64,000 bases of DNA. Origin: Acanthacorydalis orientalis. Its lineage: Eukaryota; Arthropoda; Insecta; Megaloptera; Corydalidae. The stretch spans positions 18,737,654 to 18,801,653 of the forward strand of contig CM068317.1 of assembly GCA_034766995.1 (NCBI GenBank), written 5' to 3'. Positions 23,267 to 35,065 of this stretch are shown here, in pieces. Numbering within the stretch: the first letter of the stretch is position 1; every line of letters begins with the position of its first letter. The notes below the pieces were generated by a model that was not told the origin of the DNA, did no database searches, and worked only from the letters and a program-made list of their open reading frames with translations. The position numbers were made by a program, and so were the translations under genes.

Positions 23267-24469
23267 TATATTACAAGAGTAAAAACTTAATGAGTATGCT
23301 TCTGAAGTTATTTTAAACATGAAATGTCCTATATACGTATACTTTGTGTCGGTTTCTCTCATACTATACCATAATTTTTGAAATTTAAAAATGATTATAC
23401 ATTTTTTCGGTTTGTTTTATTGTCAGTTGTAACTGAAACAAGAAATTTTGAATTATAAAATAGATATATAAAATCATAAATTATCCAAAATGATTTTTTT
23501 CAACGGCGATATATAGTATTGTTCGATTTAAATAAATTTAAACCACAAAAAAACTCATTCTTCATCACTAGATGACTCTTCATTCCCTCGCATTGCGCTA
23601 AAAATCGTATCTTGACTCGAAGATTTACGTTCAGTAACGGAACAAGTTTCAGCTCCAGATGAGGCTGCTTCCGTAGTTTAATTAGCGAGGCTTCTTATTA
23701 CTCAGGAAGCGGCACTCTTACAAGTACACTAAGAATCTAATGATTATTTCCTATATATTAACAGACTTCATTCATTCACTATATTAATACAGACTGAATA
23801 TTAACTTTTTCTCATTGTACACTAAACTTTTTAAACGATTCTCTACATATAATAATATAACGAGTGACATGTGATGATCTTGGTTGTTAAACATGTGAGC
23901 CTACACGTTCAATTCACCTATTATAAAAAGTATTATTTAATTATTTTCTCGCTTACTGACTAAAATATGTAGGAGTTCCATTATGTTATAATAACGTTAG
24001 TTCTCTTGTTCGTAAAGTAATTTATTCTAAAAATGGCTGTAATTCATTTCAAAAAAAAATAATATATACTTGTAAAATAGTCTTCAAAAAAAGTCTAAAA
24101 TGTCGATCATCAATCATCATACTAACCACACATAAACCGAAAAGTTAAAAATTTAGTTTCGGTTGTAATATGTTTGTATATTCAAAATTAAAGTACAAAA
24201 TTCTAAAAAAAACAATCAGTTTCTAATATAGAACATTAACTTAAATAAACTGTATAATAATTAAATTTTGGAACGACTTCTTTCTCTATAAAACTACTTA
24301 CGAATAAATTGATTAGAATTTATAATTCACTTTTTAATTAATAAATTTTATTCTATTAATTAATTTACATTTATTGTGAATTCTAATGAGGATGTAGTTT
24401 ATATTTTGTCTCCTCGGAATAAAAAAAATAACTAATGCTAGTTGGTTGACTTAAATTAATATACTAAAC
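23267..24469. other. AT-rich DNA with a short serine-rich minus-strand frame
   Basis: At about 23560-23690 the minus strand reads TTEAASSGAETCSVTERKSS, then SQDTIFSAMRGNEESSSDEE and a stop. This acidic serine-rich tail stands out from the surroundings in base composition. I do not recognise it. It could be a TE protein tail or the end of a processed pseudogene. An imperfect inverted repeat (GATTAGAATT ... GAATTCTAAT) spans about 24309-24392. Nothing else is seen. Confidence 0.3.
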
Positions 24470-25191
24470 CAAGGATAGGAAAACCGATTCGCGAGCCGTA
24501 TGTGGTTCCCAAAGCTACTCTGTGCGTCTCCCGTGACAATATTGTGTTTCATTGCCATTTTTTCTAAATTTTTCTGTTGATAATATATAGTAGTATAGTA
24601 TGTACCAATATTAGAATATTTTATATATAAACATATAATTTACAATATCTTTTCAAACATCTATATGCATTATGTTCAAACTACTGTTTAAGGTGGCTCT
24701 ACGATTACGGATAATCCTTAAAAAAGATATGAAACTAAACAATTTTGTTAATTAAGACTTGCTGAATGCAAAAAAACAAAATCGGGACGGGTTACCGTGT
24801 AAATTTTGGAGTAAAATATCTTTAAAAACGCAGTAGAGATTAAACATATTCTGCATTGGTGGGTACGACTGCTATATAGTTGTATTTTATATTATTTATA
24901 TTACGTTGGTAGGAAAATAATTGCGGTTTTGTATATGAATTTCAAGCTAATAAACCGCAATTATTTTTCTACCAACCTAATAAATATATAAATATAAATA
25001 TTTTCTACCAACCTAATAAATAATACAATCAACAGATTAAACTTTTTCTAATTTTTTGAGTAGGACTACTAATATAGTTGTATTTTATTATTTATAAATA
25101 CAATTTTAAAATAATATTTTCTGTGGCTCAAACATTCAAAAATGTATGAAAAGTATTATATGTGGATTATCGAAAAAGTTGCCCACTCCTG
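24470..25191. mobile_element. hAT-like non-autonomous element (722 bp)
   Basis: Left end CAAGGATAGGAAAAC and right end (inverted) CAGGAGTGGGCAAC form a short imperfect terminal repeat typical of hAT. GCGAGCCGTATGTGG follows the left end, a signature common next to hAT ends. Flanking octamers TACTAAAC (24462-24469) and TACGAGAA (25192-25199) agree at five of eight positions, consistent with an old 8-bp duplication. No coding capacity. An 80-bp mariner MITE sits inside. Confidence 0.6.
24901..24980. mobile_element. Minimal mariner B MITE (80 bp)
   Basis: Two facing mariner B ends with almost nothing between: TTACGTTGGTAGGAAAATAA at the left and TTAGGTTGGTAGAAAAATAA (inverted) at the right. TA duplications lie at 24899-24900 and 24981-24982. 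A further partial end (TTCTACCAACCTAATAAA) follows at about 25005-25021, suggesting a local duplication. Confidence 0.9.
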
Positions 25192-25995
25192 TACGAGAAT
25201 CTAGTAATCAGATGATTCCTTCAACTTACTTCGAATGATTTTTTAAAGCAATTCAGTAAAAATAAATAAGTATGCATAAGAAACGTGTAAATTTTTTTGT
25301 ACAAAACCAAAAAACTTTTTTTTGATAGATAATGTTTAATCAATGTCAAATAAGTTATTTATTGCGAAAAGATGAGAAAGGATGATAGCTGTAGTGATGT
25401 TTATCAAATTCTAGCTTTCTTCTCTAAAGAATTAAAAAAGCTCTACATAAAATTAAAACCAAAATATTCACATATAAAGTATTTACAAATACCATTACTT
25501 CCTCACGAGATTTTGACAAATCTTGTGTTCGATTTCAAAAATAACGAAAAGTGATTTTTATTTGGCACGCTTTCAACATAGCCATAAACGTAACTAAATA
25601 TTTTACTTTCTTTTCTTGATTAAAAATCACTGATTTACTACAATTAAATTGTTTACGAGTTTCAACTTACCACAGTCAAAATAAACCACATGCATTTGGT
25701 TTCATTTTGTACACCAGATAGTGTATCTAAGATCTAGATTTCCTAAAACGTGATTTAAATATAATTATAATTAAAATAATGACATATATAATCAAGATTT
25801 AAGCAATGAAAACGACATTATATATCTTTTGGAACGACAGTATATAAAATTATAAAAAGAAAAAAATATTAAATAAAATAAAAAATAATTTCAATCGAAA
25901 TTAAAAAACAAAATGTATTTTTGATAGTTTCTTTTACATTCCATGAATCTCTAATGATGTTTTGTATACATTTTTGTCAACAACTGATATTATAC
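25192..25995. other. AT-rich non-coding DNA
   Basis: The frame at 25372-25554 (60 codons, lysine-rich) has no recognisable motif. Nothing else is seen. Confidence 0.5.
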
Positions 25996-25997
25996 TA

Positions 25998-27263
25998 TTG
26001 GGTTTACCGAAAAGTAATTGTGTTCTTTTTCTGTTAGACATACATGTCTTGACATGTACCTAACTTCATTCTAAACCGCAAATTTATTATGTAATTTGAC
26101 AGCTGATAGTTCAGGCTTGTTTTTGAAAAAGAAAGTGAACGATTTCGTTAATTATTGTTTGTTTGCCGTCGATTTCAAATGAAAAATCGAAAGGAACATT
26201 TTCGTCGTATTTTGTTGTATTACTTCCTAAAAGGAAAAAAACGCTGTGCATGGTCATAAAAACTTATGTTGTGTATGGTGAAGATGCCTTGAAACTGAAG
26301 CAGTGTCAGAATTGGGTTGCTAAATTTCGGGCTGAATATTTTGATGTTAAAGATGCACCACACTCAGGAAGGTCAGTCAAAGGTGATGATGACAAAATAA
26401 AGGCATTAATCGAATCCAATCAGCGTTTAACGATATGAAAGATTACTGAGAAACTTAACGTATCGAAATCGAACGTTGAAACCCATTTAAATCAACTTGG
26501 ATATGTTAGTAAGGTCGATGTTTAGATGTCACATGAGGGATACTCACTAAGCGCATTGACATCTGCGTTTCTCTCTTGAAACGTGAAGAAAACGATCCAT
26601 TTTTGAAATGTATGATAATAGGCGATGAAAAATGGATCGTCTATAACAATGGCGAATGAAAAAGATTGTGGAGCAAGAGTCCTGAACCTGCTCAAAGCAC
26701 TTCAAAAGCAGATATTCACCAAATGAAGGTTGTGCTGTCAGTCTGATGGGATTTCAAAGGTATTGTGTATTTTGAGATGCTTTCAAGGAACCAAACCATT
26801 AATTCGGACGTGTACTGTCATCAAAAGGATACATAAAATGATGTCCTGAAACAGAAGCGTACAGAATTGGTGAATCGCAAAGATGTTGTGTTTCGCCATG
26901 ATAACGCTAGACCACATACAAGTTTGGTTTCTTGTCAAAAATTGTTGGATGGGATGTGCTACCACATCCATCAAATTCGCAAGACCTGGCAGAATCAAAC
27001 TACCATTTGTTTCGTTCTTTGCAAAACGCCTTGAATGGTAAAACCTTCACTACTGATGAGGATAACAAATCATTCTTGGAACTGTTTTTTTACCGAAAAA
27101 GATAAGTAGTTTTTTGAGAGCGGAATCATGAAGTTGTCTGAAAGATGACAAAAGGTAATTGAACAAAATGAACAATATATTGTTTAATAAAGTTTTTATT
27201 TCCTATGAAAAATTCGTCTTACGTTTACATAGAAAAAACGCAAATACATTTTGGTTAACCCAA
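25998..27263 (+). mobile_element. Full-length mariner E (1,266 bp)
   Basis: Ends TTGGGTTTACCGAAAAGTAA and, inverted, TTGGGTTAACCAAAATGTAT. TA duplications at 25996-25997 and 27264-27265. Length is that of an intact mariner. The end type differs from the A, B, cecropia and C groups, so this is a separate lineage. The transposase resembles those of the mauritiana/mellifera side; I do not fix the subfamily. Confidence 0.95.
26179..27187 (+). pseudogene. Mariner E transposase, frameshifted
   Basis: Start ATG at 26179 opens MKNRKEHFRRILLYYF (first helix-turn-helix). It then reads VYGEDALKLKQCQNWVAKF, VKDAPHSGR, IKALIESNQRLTI and KITEKLNVSKSNVETHLNQLG (second helix-turn-helix). The catalytic region gives IGDEKWIVYNN (first Asp), GIVYFEML, FRHDNARPHTS (second Asp), and WDVLPHPSNSQDLAESNYHLF. 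In the last, the third catalytic Asp has become Asn (SNYHLF for SDYHLF). It ends with GIMKLSERWQKVIEQNEQYI. About 336 codons, the family length, with several frameshifts and stops. Inactive. Confidence 0.9.
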
Positions 27264-27265
27264 TA

Positions 27266-28413
27266 AATTTAAAAAAAAAATCAACTTGCATAAATATAAA
27301 TCATAAACTTTTATAATGTGATTTATTTTGTTGCAATAAATTCTTTAAAATATTTATGTAAAGTTACCTTAATATACAACATTTTGAAGATATAACTACA
27401 AAAGGTCGTATATCTGTATGATTTGATTATTTTAAAATAGAAAGTAAGGAAGATAATTCATGGTTTTTTCATAGTCTATTCTGAGAAAGATTTTTAAATT
27501 GGCATATAAAAGAAATCAACTGATTTAAATGTCGTTTAAAAATTGGTTGTGTACTTAATAAAAAATGATATTAAAATCGTATACACATATATAATCACCT
27601 ATATGCTTATACAGTTATGATAAATTAGCCAATTTCCTGTGTTAAAAAATTATTCATTCATATGATAGATAAAAAACCGATAATACTGCTTTTAACTACA
27701 ATAGCATAATTATTGGTGACGATGACCTGATCAGGTCAAACAAGTCTTCAATATTATCATGTCTTCTACAAGCTATTGAGAAACACTGCACTAGCGAACA
27801 GCTTCTGTAGTTAACTAGTTTTCTCAATTGAATAAATTGTGTAAACAAATATACGCTGATCGCCACAGGAGATAATTCCATTTACAATATATTACGTTGT
27901 CTGAAGAGTGGGACAACAATTCTGTTCTTGTTGAAAAAGACTGTTCAGAGATTCGACATTATCTTGCTCGTCGAGTGTACATTTTATACGTTGAATAAAC
28001 AGTTACAACAAAAAAAGAACTGTAGGCTGTCGAACAGATTTTTTTTATTTCTACTTGTTTTACGTAGACATTGATTTACACATCGTACATCATACAATGT
28101 ATTGTGGCCGATGTAGTGATTTTCTGCTGTACCTTTAAAAATAGTTCTTTCATTTGATTTTTATATATTTTTTTAACTGTAGACTAACTATTCGATCAGT
28201 GGTTAATAAGATATATTATATAATGCACATATAATACATTACATTACAATATAATATATTAATAAGAAGAAAAGTATTCTTGTGATCAATAATTACAGTG
28301 GCACATTAATGTCAGTTGAAATGTTAAAAAAGTATACAGAGATTAATGCAATGAAAATAAGCAAGGTTAATAATTGAATTTCTTTTAAAGTAATTTAAAA
28401 TTGTTATTTATTT

Positions 28414-28419
<6 letters not shown>
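27266..28419. other. AT-rich non-coding DNA
   Basis: A 16-bp perfect palindrome TGACCTGATCAGGTCA lies at 27723-27738. The minus-strand frame at 27696-27881 is unrecognised. Nothing else is seen. Confidence 0.5.
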
Positions 28420-28495
<76 letters not shown>

Positions 28496-28516
28496 CATAC
28501 ATACATACATACATAC
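28420..28516. repeat. (TA)n then (TACA)n microsatellite
   Basis: About 70 bp of TA repeats followed by six or seven CATA units; among the longest in the window. Confidence 0.95.
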
Positions 28517-28651
28517 ATTTATATGCAATTCAGAGGGTGAGCTGTTTATCAAAATGTTTAATCCATTTTTTTTTAAAAAACACGTTATAATTTTTATTTT
28601 ACTGAAATATTTAATCAGTTTTGAGATTTAACTTTTGATTATATATATATA

Positions 28652-29585
28652 CACTGTCCGAAAAAAAGTATTGACACAGATAACATTTTTGTGATTGAAA
28701 GAATATAATTAAAATATTTGGAAATATTGTGTAACAAATTTATACATTTTATATTTATTAATGTATTCTTTATTTAATAATATAAAAATAATAACAATAA
28801 TTCATTAGAACTGCAAAAAAATGGTATTAATTCAAATAGTCTCGTTTTTTTCCGAAAAAATATTGGAATAACTTATAGCAAGTGAAATTTCACTAACAAG
28901 TATTTTCAGAAAACTTAAAATTAATAGTATGTCGGTAAAACTTTTCTCCTTGTCCCTTCTTTTAGTCTATTTGGGATCGGAGAAATTAATTTGTACTTTA
29001 CTTCCGGATTTATATTCTCTTATTCGCGTATAATCACTTCCTTTAATTGAGATTTATTAGCATTTTGCAACATATTTTGCACGGTTCTGGGAGTTACAGT
29101 TTTATTTAAATCTATTTTTAACTGTGCCGCTACTTCTGATGAAATGATTTTTTAATTTTTTAATTCTTTTTATAGCAGACCGTTTTTCTTTATTCGAAAG
29201 TTTCCTTGGACATCCACTTCTTGTTTAGTTTTCTAGATTATCCTTGCCTTTAAATTGATTAATTACACTTCGAACTGTAAATTGCCTTTTATGTAAAATT
29301 TCTCAAATAAAACCGTATGGTATCCTTTTGCATGCAAATCCAAAATAATTTTTCGTTTAAATAATGTAGTTTCTTTACTTTTTGAACCCATGGTTTAATT
29401 TTATTGGCACTTTACTATAAATATGAAAAAAATTGCCTTACCGCAACATCAATGTTACACAAATAATGTTTTATCGGGGATTTCCCTACTTATAAAAGTA
29501 ATTGCAGGGTTGAGAAACACATTGTAGTGAAGTAAGAGAATTAAAACACAGGGCTGTTAAAATACTTTTTTCGCGGAAAAACAAG
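28652..29585 (-). mobile_element. Tc1-like element, catalytic half lost
   Basis: Left end CACTGTCCGAAAAAAAGTAT after a TA at 28650-28651. The right end, inverted, reads TTTTTCCGCGAAAAAAGTAT. The minus strand carries the N-terminal part of a transposase starting at ATG 29391: MGSKSKETTLFKRKIILDLH, a frameshifted first helix-turn-helix, KARII and DVQGNFR linker, then ISSEVAAQLKIDLNKTVTPRTVQNMLQNA (second helix-turn-helix) and RLKEGTRRK. Nothing matching the catalytic DDE region is readable between 28700 and 28920, so that half seems deleted. Confidence 0.7.
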
Positions 29586-30949
29586 ATTATTTTTGATAAA
29601 GTGAGTTTTTTTGAAATTTTTATAAAGTTACACGAAAAATAAGTGTAATTACTTTAAAGTCGAAAAAATAAGACACAAGATGAACCACGGAAATTATTAG
29701 TTGAAAGTTAAGAAAAGCTTATAAAAAGATAAAGATAGATAAAAGTATAAAAATATTTAATGAGTTTTTTTAAAAAAAAAGCACAAATTTATTTAAATAT
29801 GAAGAAACTGGAAAATGTTATTTTTTAGGGAGAAGTAGTCAGATGCTATAAAGAGGATTTTTTTAATATTTTCGAAATAAATCGTATCATCCTTGATGAA
29901 GAATTACAAATAAATCTCTTTACTTATTCATAGAAAATAATAATTTTTATTTCCTTCTTTTTAATAAAGTAAAATTATAAAAATAATTATATCAGCTAAC
30001 AGTCCTGATTTTTTCCATTTTCTATATAAAAAATTGATTTTAAATAACCTTAAATTTATAAACATAAATTTAAAAAAAAATATTACCATTGACAAATACA
30101 TTACATAAGATTACCTTTTTTTACTGTTACTAATGTCATCACCCTGAATTAAATATCAATTTGGCACAATATTTACAATCACTTAACCAATTCTATAATT
30201 AAAATTGATTTTTATACTTGCATACTTTGCATAGATCATTGGCAACGCACAACTAGAAAAACACACTGAAAACAACTATTAATAAAATTGAATAAACAAG
30301 TATTGAATGAAGGAAAGTAATTTTCAATGAGCATTTCAAACAGCTCAAGATTAAATTTGAATATACCAAAATTATAATAAAAAAGTATTATTTTAATAAT
30401 CAGAATTATAATTATTGAATAAAAAGTCAATAATTTGATACAAAACAACAATAAAAATCAACAATATTTTATGTTAATAATGCACTTATTATATAGTTGT
30501 TCAACAGATTATAAATTGAGTATCAAGGAAAATAAAAAAATATGTATATCTGTAAGCAAATATTTCATTAAATTATATGCAACGTTCTAAGCTTTCATAA
30601 TAAGTTTTCTTTTGTTTCAAAAAAGGTGTTATAAATTAATTTGATAATAAAAAAATACGATATACTACTTTAATAACAATTTAATTATTTTTTTTAACAT
30701 TTAAATGAAAAAAAAAGATTTTATGATAAAGTAAACTGTAAAAATGCATTTGTATATATTACATTTACATACAGAGGCGTCAGAAGAATGATTTCTATGA
30801 CCTCGAAGATCGACGATCACTAAATATGTCAACTATATTACAATGATTTTCGTAATCGCTAAGAAAATCATAAGGCAATGTGCTTGTGAGGCAAGAAATA
30901 TTAGGAGAAACATTAACTATGATATAGAGAATCTATTCTGCACATATTA
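29586..30949. other. AT-rich non-coding DNA
   Basis: About 1.4 kb, extremely AT-rich, with nothing recognisable. The frame at 30236-30451 is low complexity. Confidence 0.55.
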
Positions 30950-31260
30950 CATTTTTTATATCATAGCATTCATCGAATTTTAAAATGTTCTGGATTTAGA
31001 TCTATAATATTACATTCGATGATTAATATATGCTTAGAACGAAGATGCCTTTAATCATCGAATTGAGTTTTGTGATTGATTTAGGACAAAAACAGTAGAA
31101 AATATACATACTGAATATGAGATTTTCGGTTCTGATGAATCTATATTCAATTTAAATGATACAATAAATAACCACAACTGCATGTACTGATCTACAAATA
31201 ATCCACACATTCACAATGATGGAATTCAAAACGCCAATAACCATTGGAGAAGCGGTATGT
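30950..31260 (+). pseudogene. Tc3-like (IS630-type) transposase fragment
   Basis: Reads NHRIEFCD, a stop, FRTKTVENI, EIFGSDESIFNLNDTINNHN (first catalytic Asp block; family consensus is like FTDESRFTLNGxVNRHN), then STNNPH and NNHWRSGMF. Only about 80 codons are legible. Similarity is suggestive, not decisive. Confidence 0.45.
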
Positions 31261-31855
31261 TTTCTAATGTCCTTTATCTCAACTTGCTTCAAACATCATT
31301 TATACTATTATTGTATCTGCTATGTAAGTATGAGAACTTTTATTTTCAAAAATTGAGTATTTCCACTTTTTCTTCGTGACGTTAAACTCATTTTAATCAA
31401 AATGTTATAAACAAATTGATCGTACAAAGAAGTAATGTTAATTTATCATGTATGTGCATTTGACTTAACCTCAATTAACTTATGGCATTACAGGTATTAC
31501 TTAAAAGATAACGCATATTCCTTAAAATCTATAATAGAAAAATTAAGGCAAACTATTATATAAAAATGCATAAGAATCCCTAGAAACCAATGATTGATGT
31601 CTAGTATTCAATTGTTCGAAAATAATAAATATACTAAACCAAAAATGAACAGTTGTAATCTTTGAAACGATTTTACATATATCTAAATATTTTCTTCACA
31701 TAAATAAATTGTTACATTAAGTTTAAATAAATAATTTATTGACAATCAAAATGTGTATAAATTTCAAAAATACTGAAAATACGCCAATATCCAACTGATA
31801 ATTGGAAAATGACAGTTTTCAACATTTTAGTAGAATATTTTCAATATTTTAAGTA
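31261..31855. other. AT-rich non-coding DNA
   Basis: Nothing recognisable. Confidence 0.55.
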
Positions 31856-32438
31856 TTAGGTTGGTAGGAAAATAATGGCGGTTTTTTGTTTTCTGAATTC
31901 AAACCTTAATTTTTATTAACGAAAGTACCATTTCATTGTATACATGTTAATATCATTTTAAAATTCATTTTTCGGTCCGTATTTTGGTAACATCGACTTT
32001 GGTTTTATTATTAATTAATTATTATTAATTGCTTGAAATTGGGTTATTGAATTAAAGATGGAAAAGAAGGAAATAAGAACAATTTTTGTATGAGTTCAAA
32101 ACAGGTGGTAAAGGAGCAGAAACTGCTCGTAAACTAAATGATGTTTTTTATGTGGGTCTGTTAAGGAACGTATGGTGTTAATGGTGGTTCTGAAAATTTC
32201 GTGCTGAGGACGAGAGCCTTGAATATGAAGCAAGACGCACGCGTCCTTCTTCAGTTCATAACGATTAACTGAAGGTATTAGTTGAATCAGAACCACGCAC
32301 AACAATTCAAGAACTTGCACAAAAGTTAGGCGTTAATCATTCAACAGTTCTGGACCACTTAAGACAACTAAGAAAATCAAAAATGAGAAAACTATAATTT
32401 CAAGGTCATAAACCGCAATTATTTTTCTAGCAACCTAA
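31856..32438 (+). mobile_element. Mariner B (HTH-only type), complete copy
   Basis: Left TTAGGTTGGTAGGAAAATAA, right (inverted) TTAGGTTGCTAGAAAAATAA, TA at 31854-31855 and 32439-32440; 583 bp. The plus strand starts ATGGAAAAGAAGG near 32058. It reads IRTIFV, FKTGGKGAETARKLNDVF, SVKERM, KFRAEDESLEYEARRTRPSS, LKVLVESEPRTTIQELAQKLGVNHSTVLDHLRQLRKSKM, and then goes straight into the right terminal repeat. Both helix-turn-helix motifs are present; the catalytic domain is absent. A frameshift and a stop or two interrupt it. The junction matches the other B copies. Confidence 0.9.
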
Positions 32439-32694
32439 TACAATCAAATATAGTGTAGACAAAAATATAACATTCTATACATATATAGTGAGCAAAATAT
32501 CCAGGTCAGCCTCACGATTTTTAAATATGTGAAAAAAGTTTCAAATATCTAAATATATTAGTCTTTATAACAGATATTAATTAAAATTTTGTTGATAAAT
32601 TTTCTGTCATTTTATGTTATTGAAGTGAAATAAAATTTGACAATTTGTATTACTTTTTTGATTCATAAAAACATGTGTCTCAGTCAACAATCTA
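32439..32694. other. AT-rich spacer
   Basis: Nothing recognisable between the mariner and the Tc1-like relic. Confidence 0.5.
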
Positions 32695-33266
32695 CATGTC
32701 AGAAAAAAGAAAATGGATTATTAAGCTAAAAAGGAAGAAAACACAAAAAAATCAAGGAATTAGAATGCTTACAGAACATACTAATAGATGCTTTGAAACC
32801 GAAAACAAGCATCTGAAGTACAATAAGATCCAAAAACAACATTAGAAAGCACTGATCGACATAATATAAAAAAAACAGGACTGTCTCAGAGACATGAAAT
32901 TAAAACTAGAGTCGGTAAAATTTTCTAATTCCGATTTCAAAATTTCTGTTTTTCTTTTATAACGTTTTATAATATGTAGAATTGTATTTACACTTTTGTT
33001 AACAATTTCTACTATTTATATTAGGATAAACCGCTATCGAGATTGTCAACACACATCTAAACCTTAAATATGTATCTATTATCGAGGTCTACTAGATTTG
33101 TCGCTTTTTGTTTTTAAATGTAATTGATATTTGAAAATAACAACTCTTAGTTATATAATAACTAGAAATACTGATAACATATAATTAAATGTTATTCAGA
33201 TCATAGAATTTGAAGCGTGAGATGCTTTTTCTCGATATATATTTGTAATTTTATTACTTTCAATAT

Positions 33267-33326
<60 letters not shown>

Positions 33327-33960
33327 TTATACAGACACACAATTACTTCTAGTCTTAGTGGTACACTAGAAAGTTATGAATTAAAAGGCAAATTCACTTC
33401 ATTATATATTAATATTTTTGTTCGTTCTTTTTTTATAATAATTCTATGTAACAATAAGTTATTCAGGTATCATCATAATTCAAAATTTAATTCGAACTTC
33501 ATTATCAAAATTTAGTTCTAATTCAAAATGTTCAACTTGCAATGAAATATGGGAGTAGGTCATTTATGGTTTGAGGGATGTTTTTCTATTCCTAGTGCTA
33601 AAAACTTTTATTTTTTAGACTGAATTATGAATAAATTTAAGTACATTAATGTTTTAAAGCAGAATTTGAAATGCAATGAGATTCGTTGTGGAATCCCACA
33701 TAAGTATATATGTTATCAAGATAATGATCTTAAACATAAGAATCACATAACTCGAGAATGGCTTCTATAAAATTGTTCAAAAGTTCTGAAAACACTTTCC
33801 TTTTCCCAATCACCTAACATCACCCTAATTGAAAATTTATAAGTCGAACATAGACTTCGATTCGATTTAAATTAGATCCATAAATACGAAATGACAAGCA
33901 TCAATGAATTGAAAAAAAACTATACTAAACAATGTCAGGTGAGTTTATAAAATAAATATC
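32695..33960 (+). pseudogene. Tc1-like transposase relic
   Basis: The catalytic end is clear: KYINVLKQNLKCNEI near 33640, CYQDNDLKHKNHITREWLL (second catalytic Asp) near 33712, a stop, then TLSFSQSPNITLIENL (normally SPDLNPIEHLW, third catalytic Glu) near 33800, and MTSINELKKNY near the end. As written, 36 residues separate the Asp and Glu. The N-terminal part is weaker: MSEKRKWIIKLKRKK at 32700 and TGLSQRHEIKTRVGKIF near 32880, which resembles the Tc1 linker. A (TA)n tract at 33268-33325 interrupts it. Terminal repeats were not found. Confidence 0.6.
33268..33325. repeat. (CA)n then (TA)n microsatellite
   Basis: ACACACACAC followed by about 45 bp of TA repeats within the Tc1-like relic. Confidence 0.95.
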
Positions 33961-34587
33961 GTGCCACAAAAATTAATTAATTAATTTTTTGTAGGACTTT
34001 TACTTATTATTTTGACCAGTACTAATTTCAACTATTTCTTAATTAATTTCATTAAAAATAAGTTACATATTTTCCGTTAGAATTTATCGTGAAGAAAATA
34101 AAATGGTTAAAAATATTTTATTACGAAAATGCTTTTTTTACAACGCACTTTTTATTTTTTAACCAACAATTTAATCATACTCTTTTTACCATTTAAAAAA
34201 AAAATCAGAAAATAAAATAAAATTGGATTATTTCGTATACTTTATCATCATAGATAGGCCATTTTTTTTAAACATTTAGACAATTATATTCAATTATATT
34301 AAATAACTTAATATAATAAAAAAAATATTAAAAAATAATAGTAAAAAGTTTTACGTCGAAAAGTTAGAGTTACAGATTTTTCCATGAAACTTACAAATCG
34401 TGCAGTAAATATATTCAATAGTACAATATTCAATTTCATCTCAGTATTTCAACAACGTATCTTTGGTGATTGACATTAGTTCAATGACCTAATGCATCAT
34501 TCACCAATATGTTAACTGAGACGAAAGTTGTATTCATTTTTATTCGAGGAACTTACGAGTTATAAATTGTACATACTTTTTAATGAT

Positions 34588-34633
<46 letters not shown>

Positions 34634-34740
34634 GAAGAGAGGGAGAGAAAAAAAAAGAAGTAGATACATAAATAGATAGACAGATAGTTAATTTACACTT
34701 TTCTGTGATTAAATCTAAAAAAATGTTTATATTTACTTAG
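33961..34740. other. AT-rich non-coding DNA
   Basis: (TA)n at about 34590-34629 followed by GAGAGGGAGAG and GATAGACAGATAG repeats. No gene. Confidence 0.6.
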
Positions 34741-34808
34741 ACAATATTTCTTCTAATAAGAAGAAATATTGTATTATAGGATTATGGAAATATCCATAAT
34801 CCCATAAT
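34741..34808. repeat. Two adjacent perfect hairpins with AATA loops
   Basis: Hairpin 1 (34741-34772): 14-bp perfect stem ACAATATTTCTTCT, loop AATA. Hairpin 2 (34779-34802): 10-bp perfect stem GGATTATGGA, loop AATA; after one mismatch five more pairs extend it to 34774-34807. Seen directly. Function unknown. They could be remnants of a foldback element or a small-RNA precursor. Confidence 0.85.
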
Positions 34809-34854
34809 AATACTACCTTTAGGATTAATGGAACGTGCTATAGAAAATAATATG

Positions 34855-35065
34855 TCATATGGTATTCTTGTCTCCTGAGGTCACCGAACTTAACATCGTG
34901 CGACCTCTTTATGTGGGGCTGAATAAAAGATACTGTTTATGTACCAACGTTACCATTAGACATTCGTGAATTGAAACAAAGGATTACTAAACTAGTGTCA
35001 GCAATCGTCAAACATGTTGCTGACAGTCTGAGACAAGATGGAATATTGTATTCACATTTATTGTA
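34855..35065 (+). pseudogene. Tc3-like transposase C-terminal fragment
   Basis: Reads RSPNLTSCDLFMWG (third catalytic region; consensus like SPDLTPLDFFLWG), a stop, then IKDTVYVPTLPLDIRELKQRITKLVSAIVKHVADSLRQDG. This is the family's C-terminal helical region after the LWG block. The rest of the gene is absent. The twin hairpins lie immediately upstream. Confidence 0.65.
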
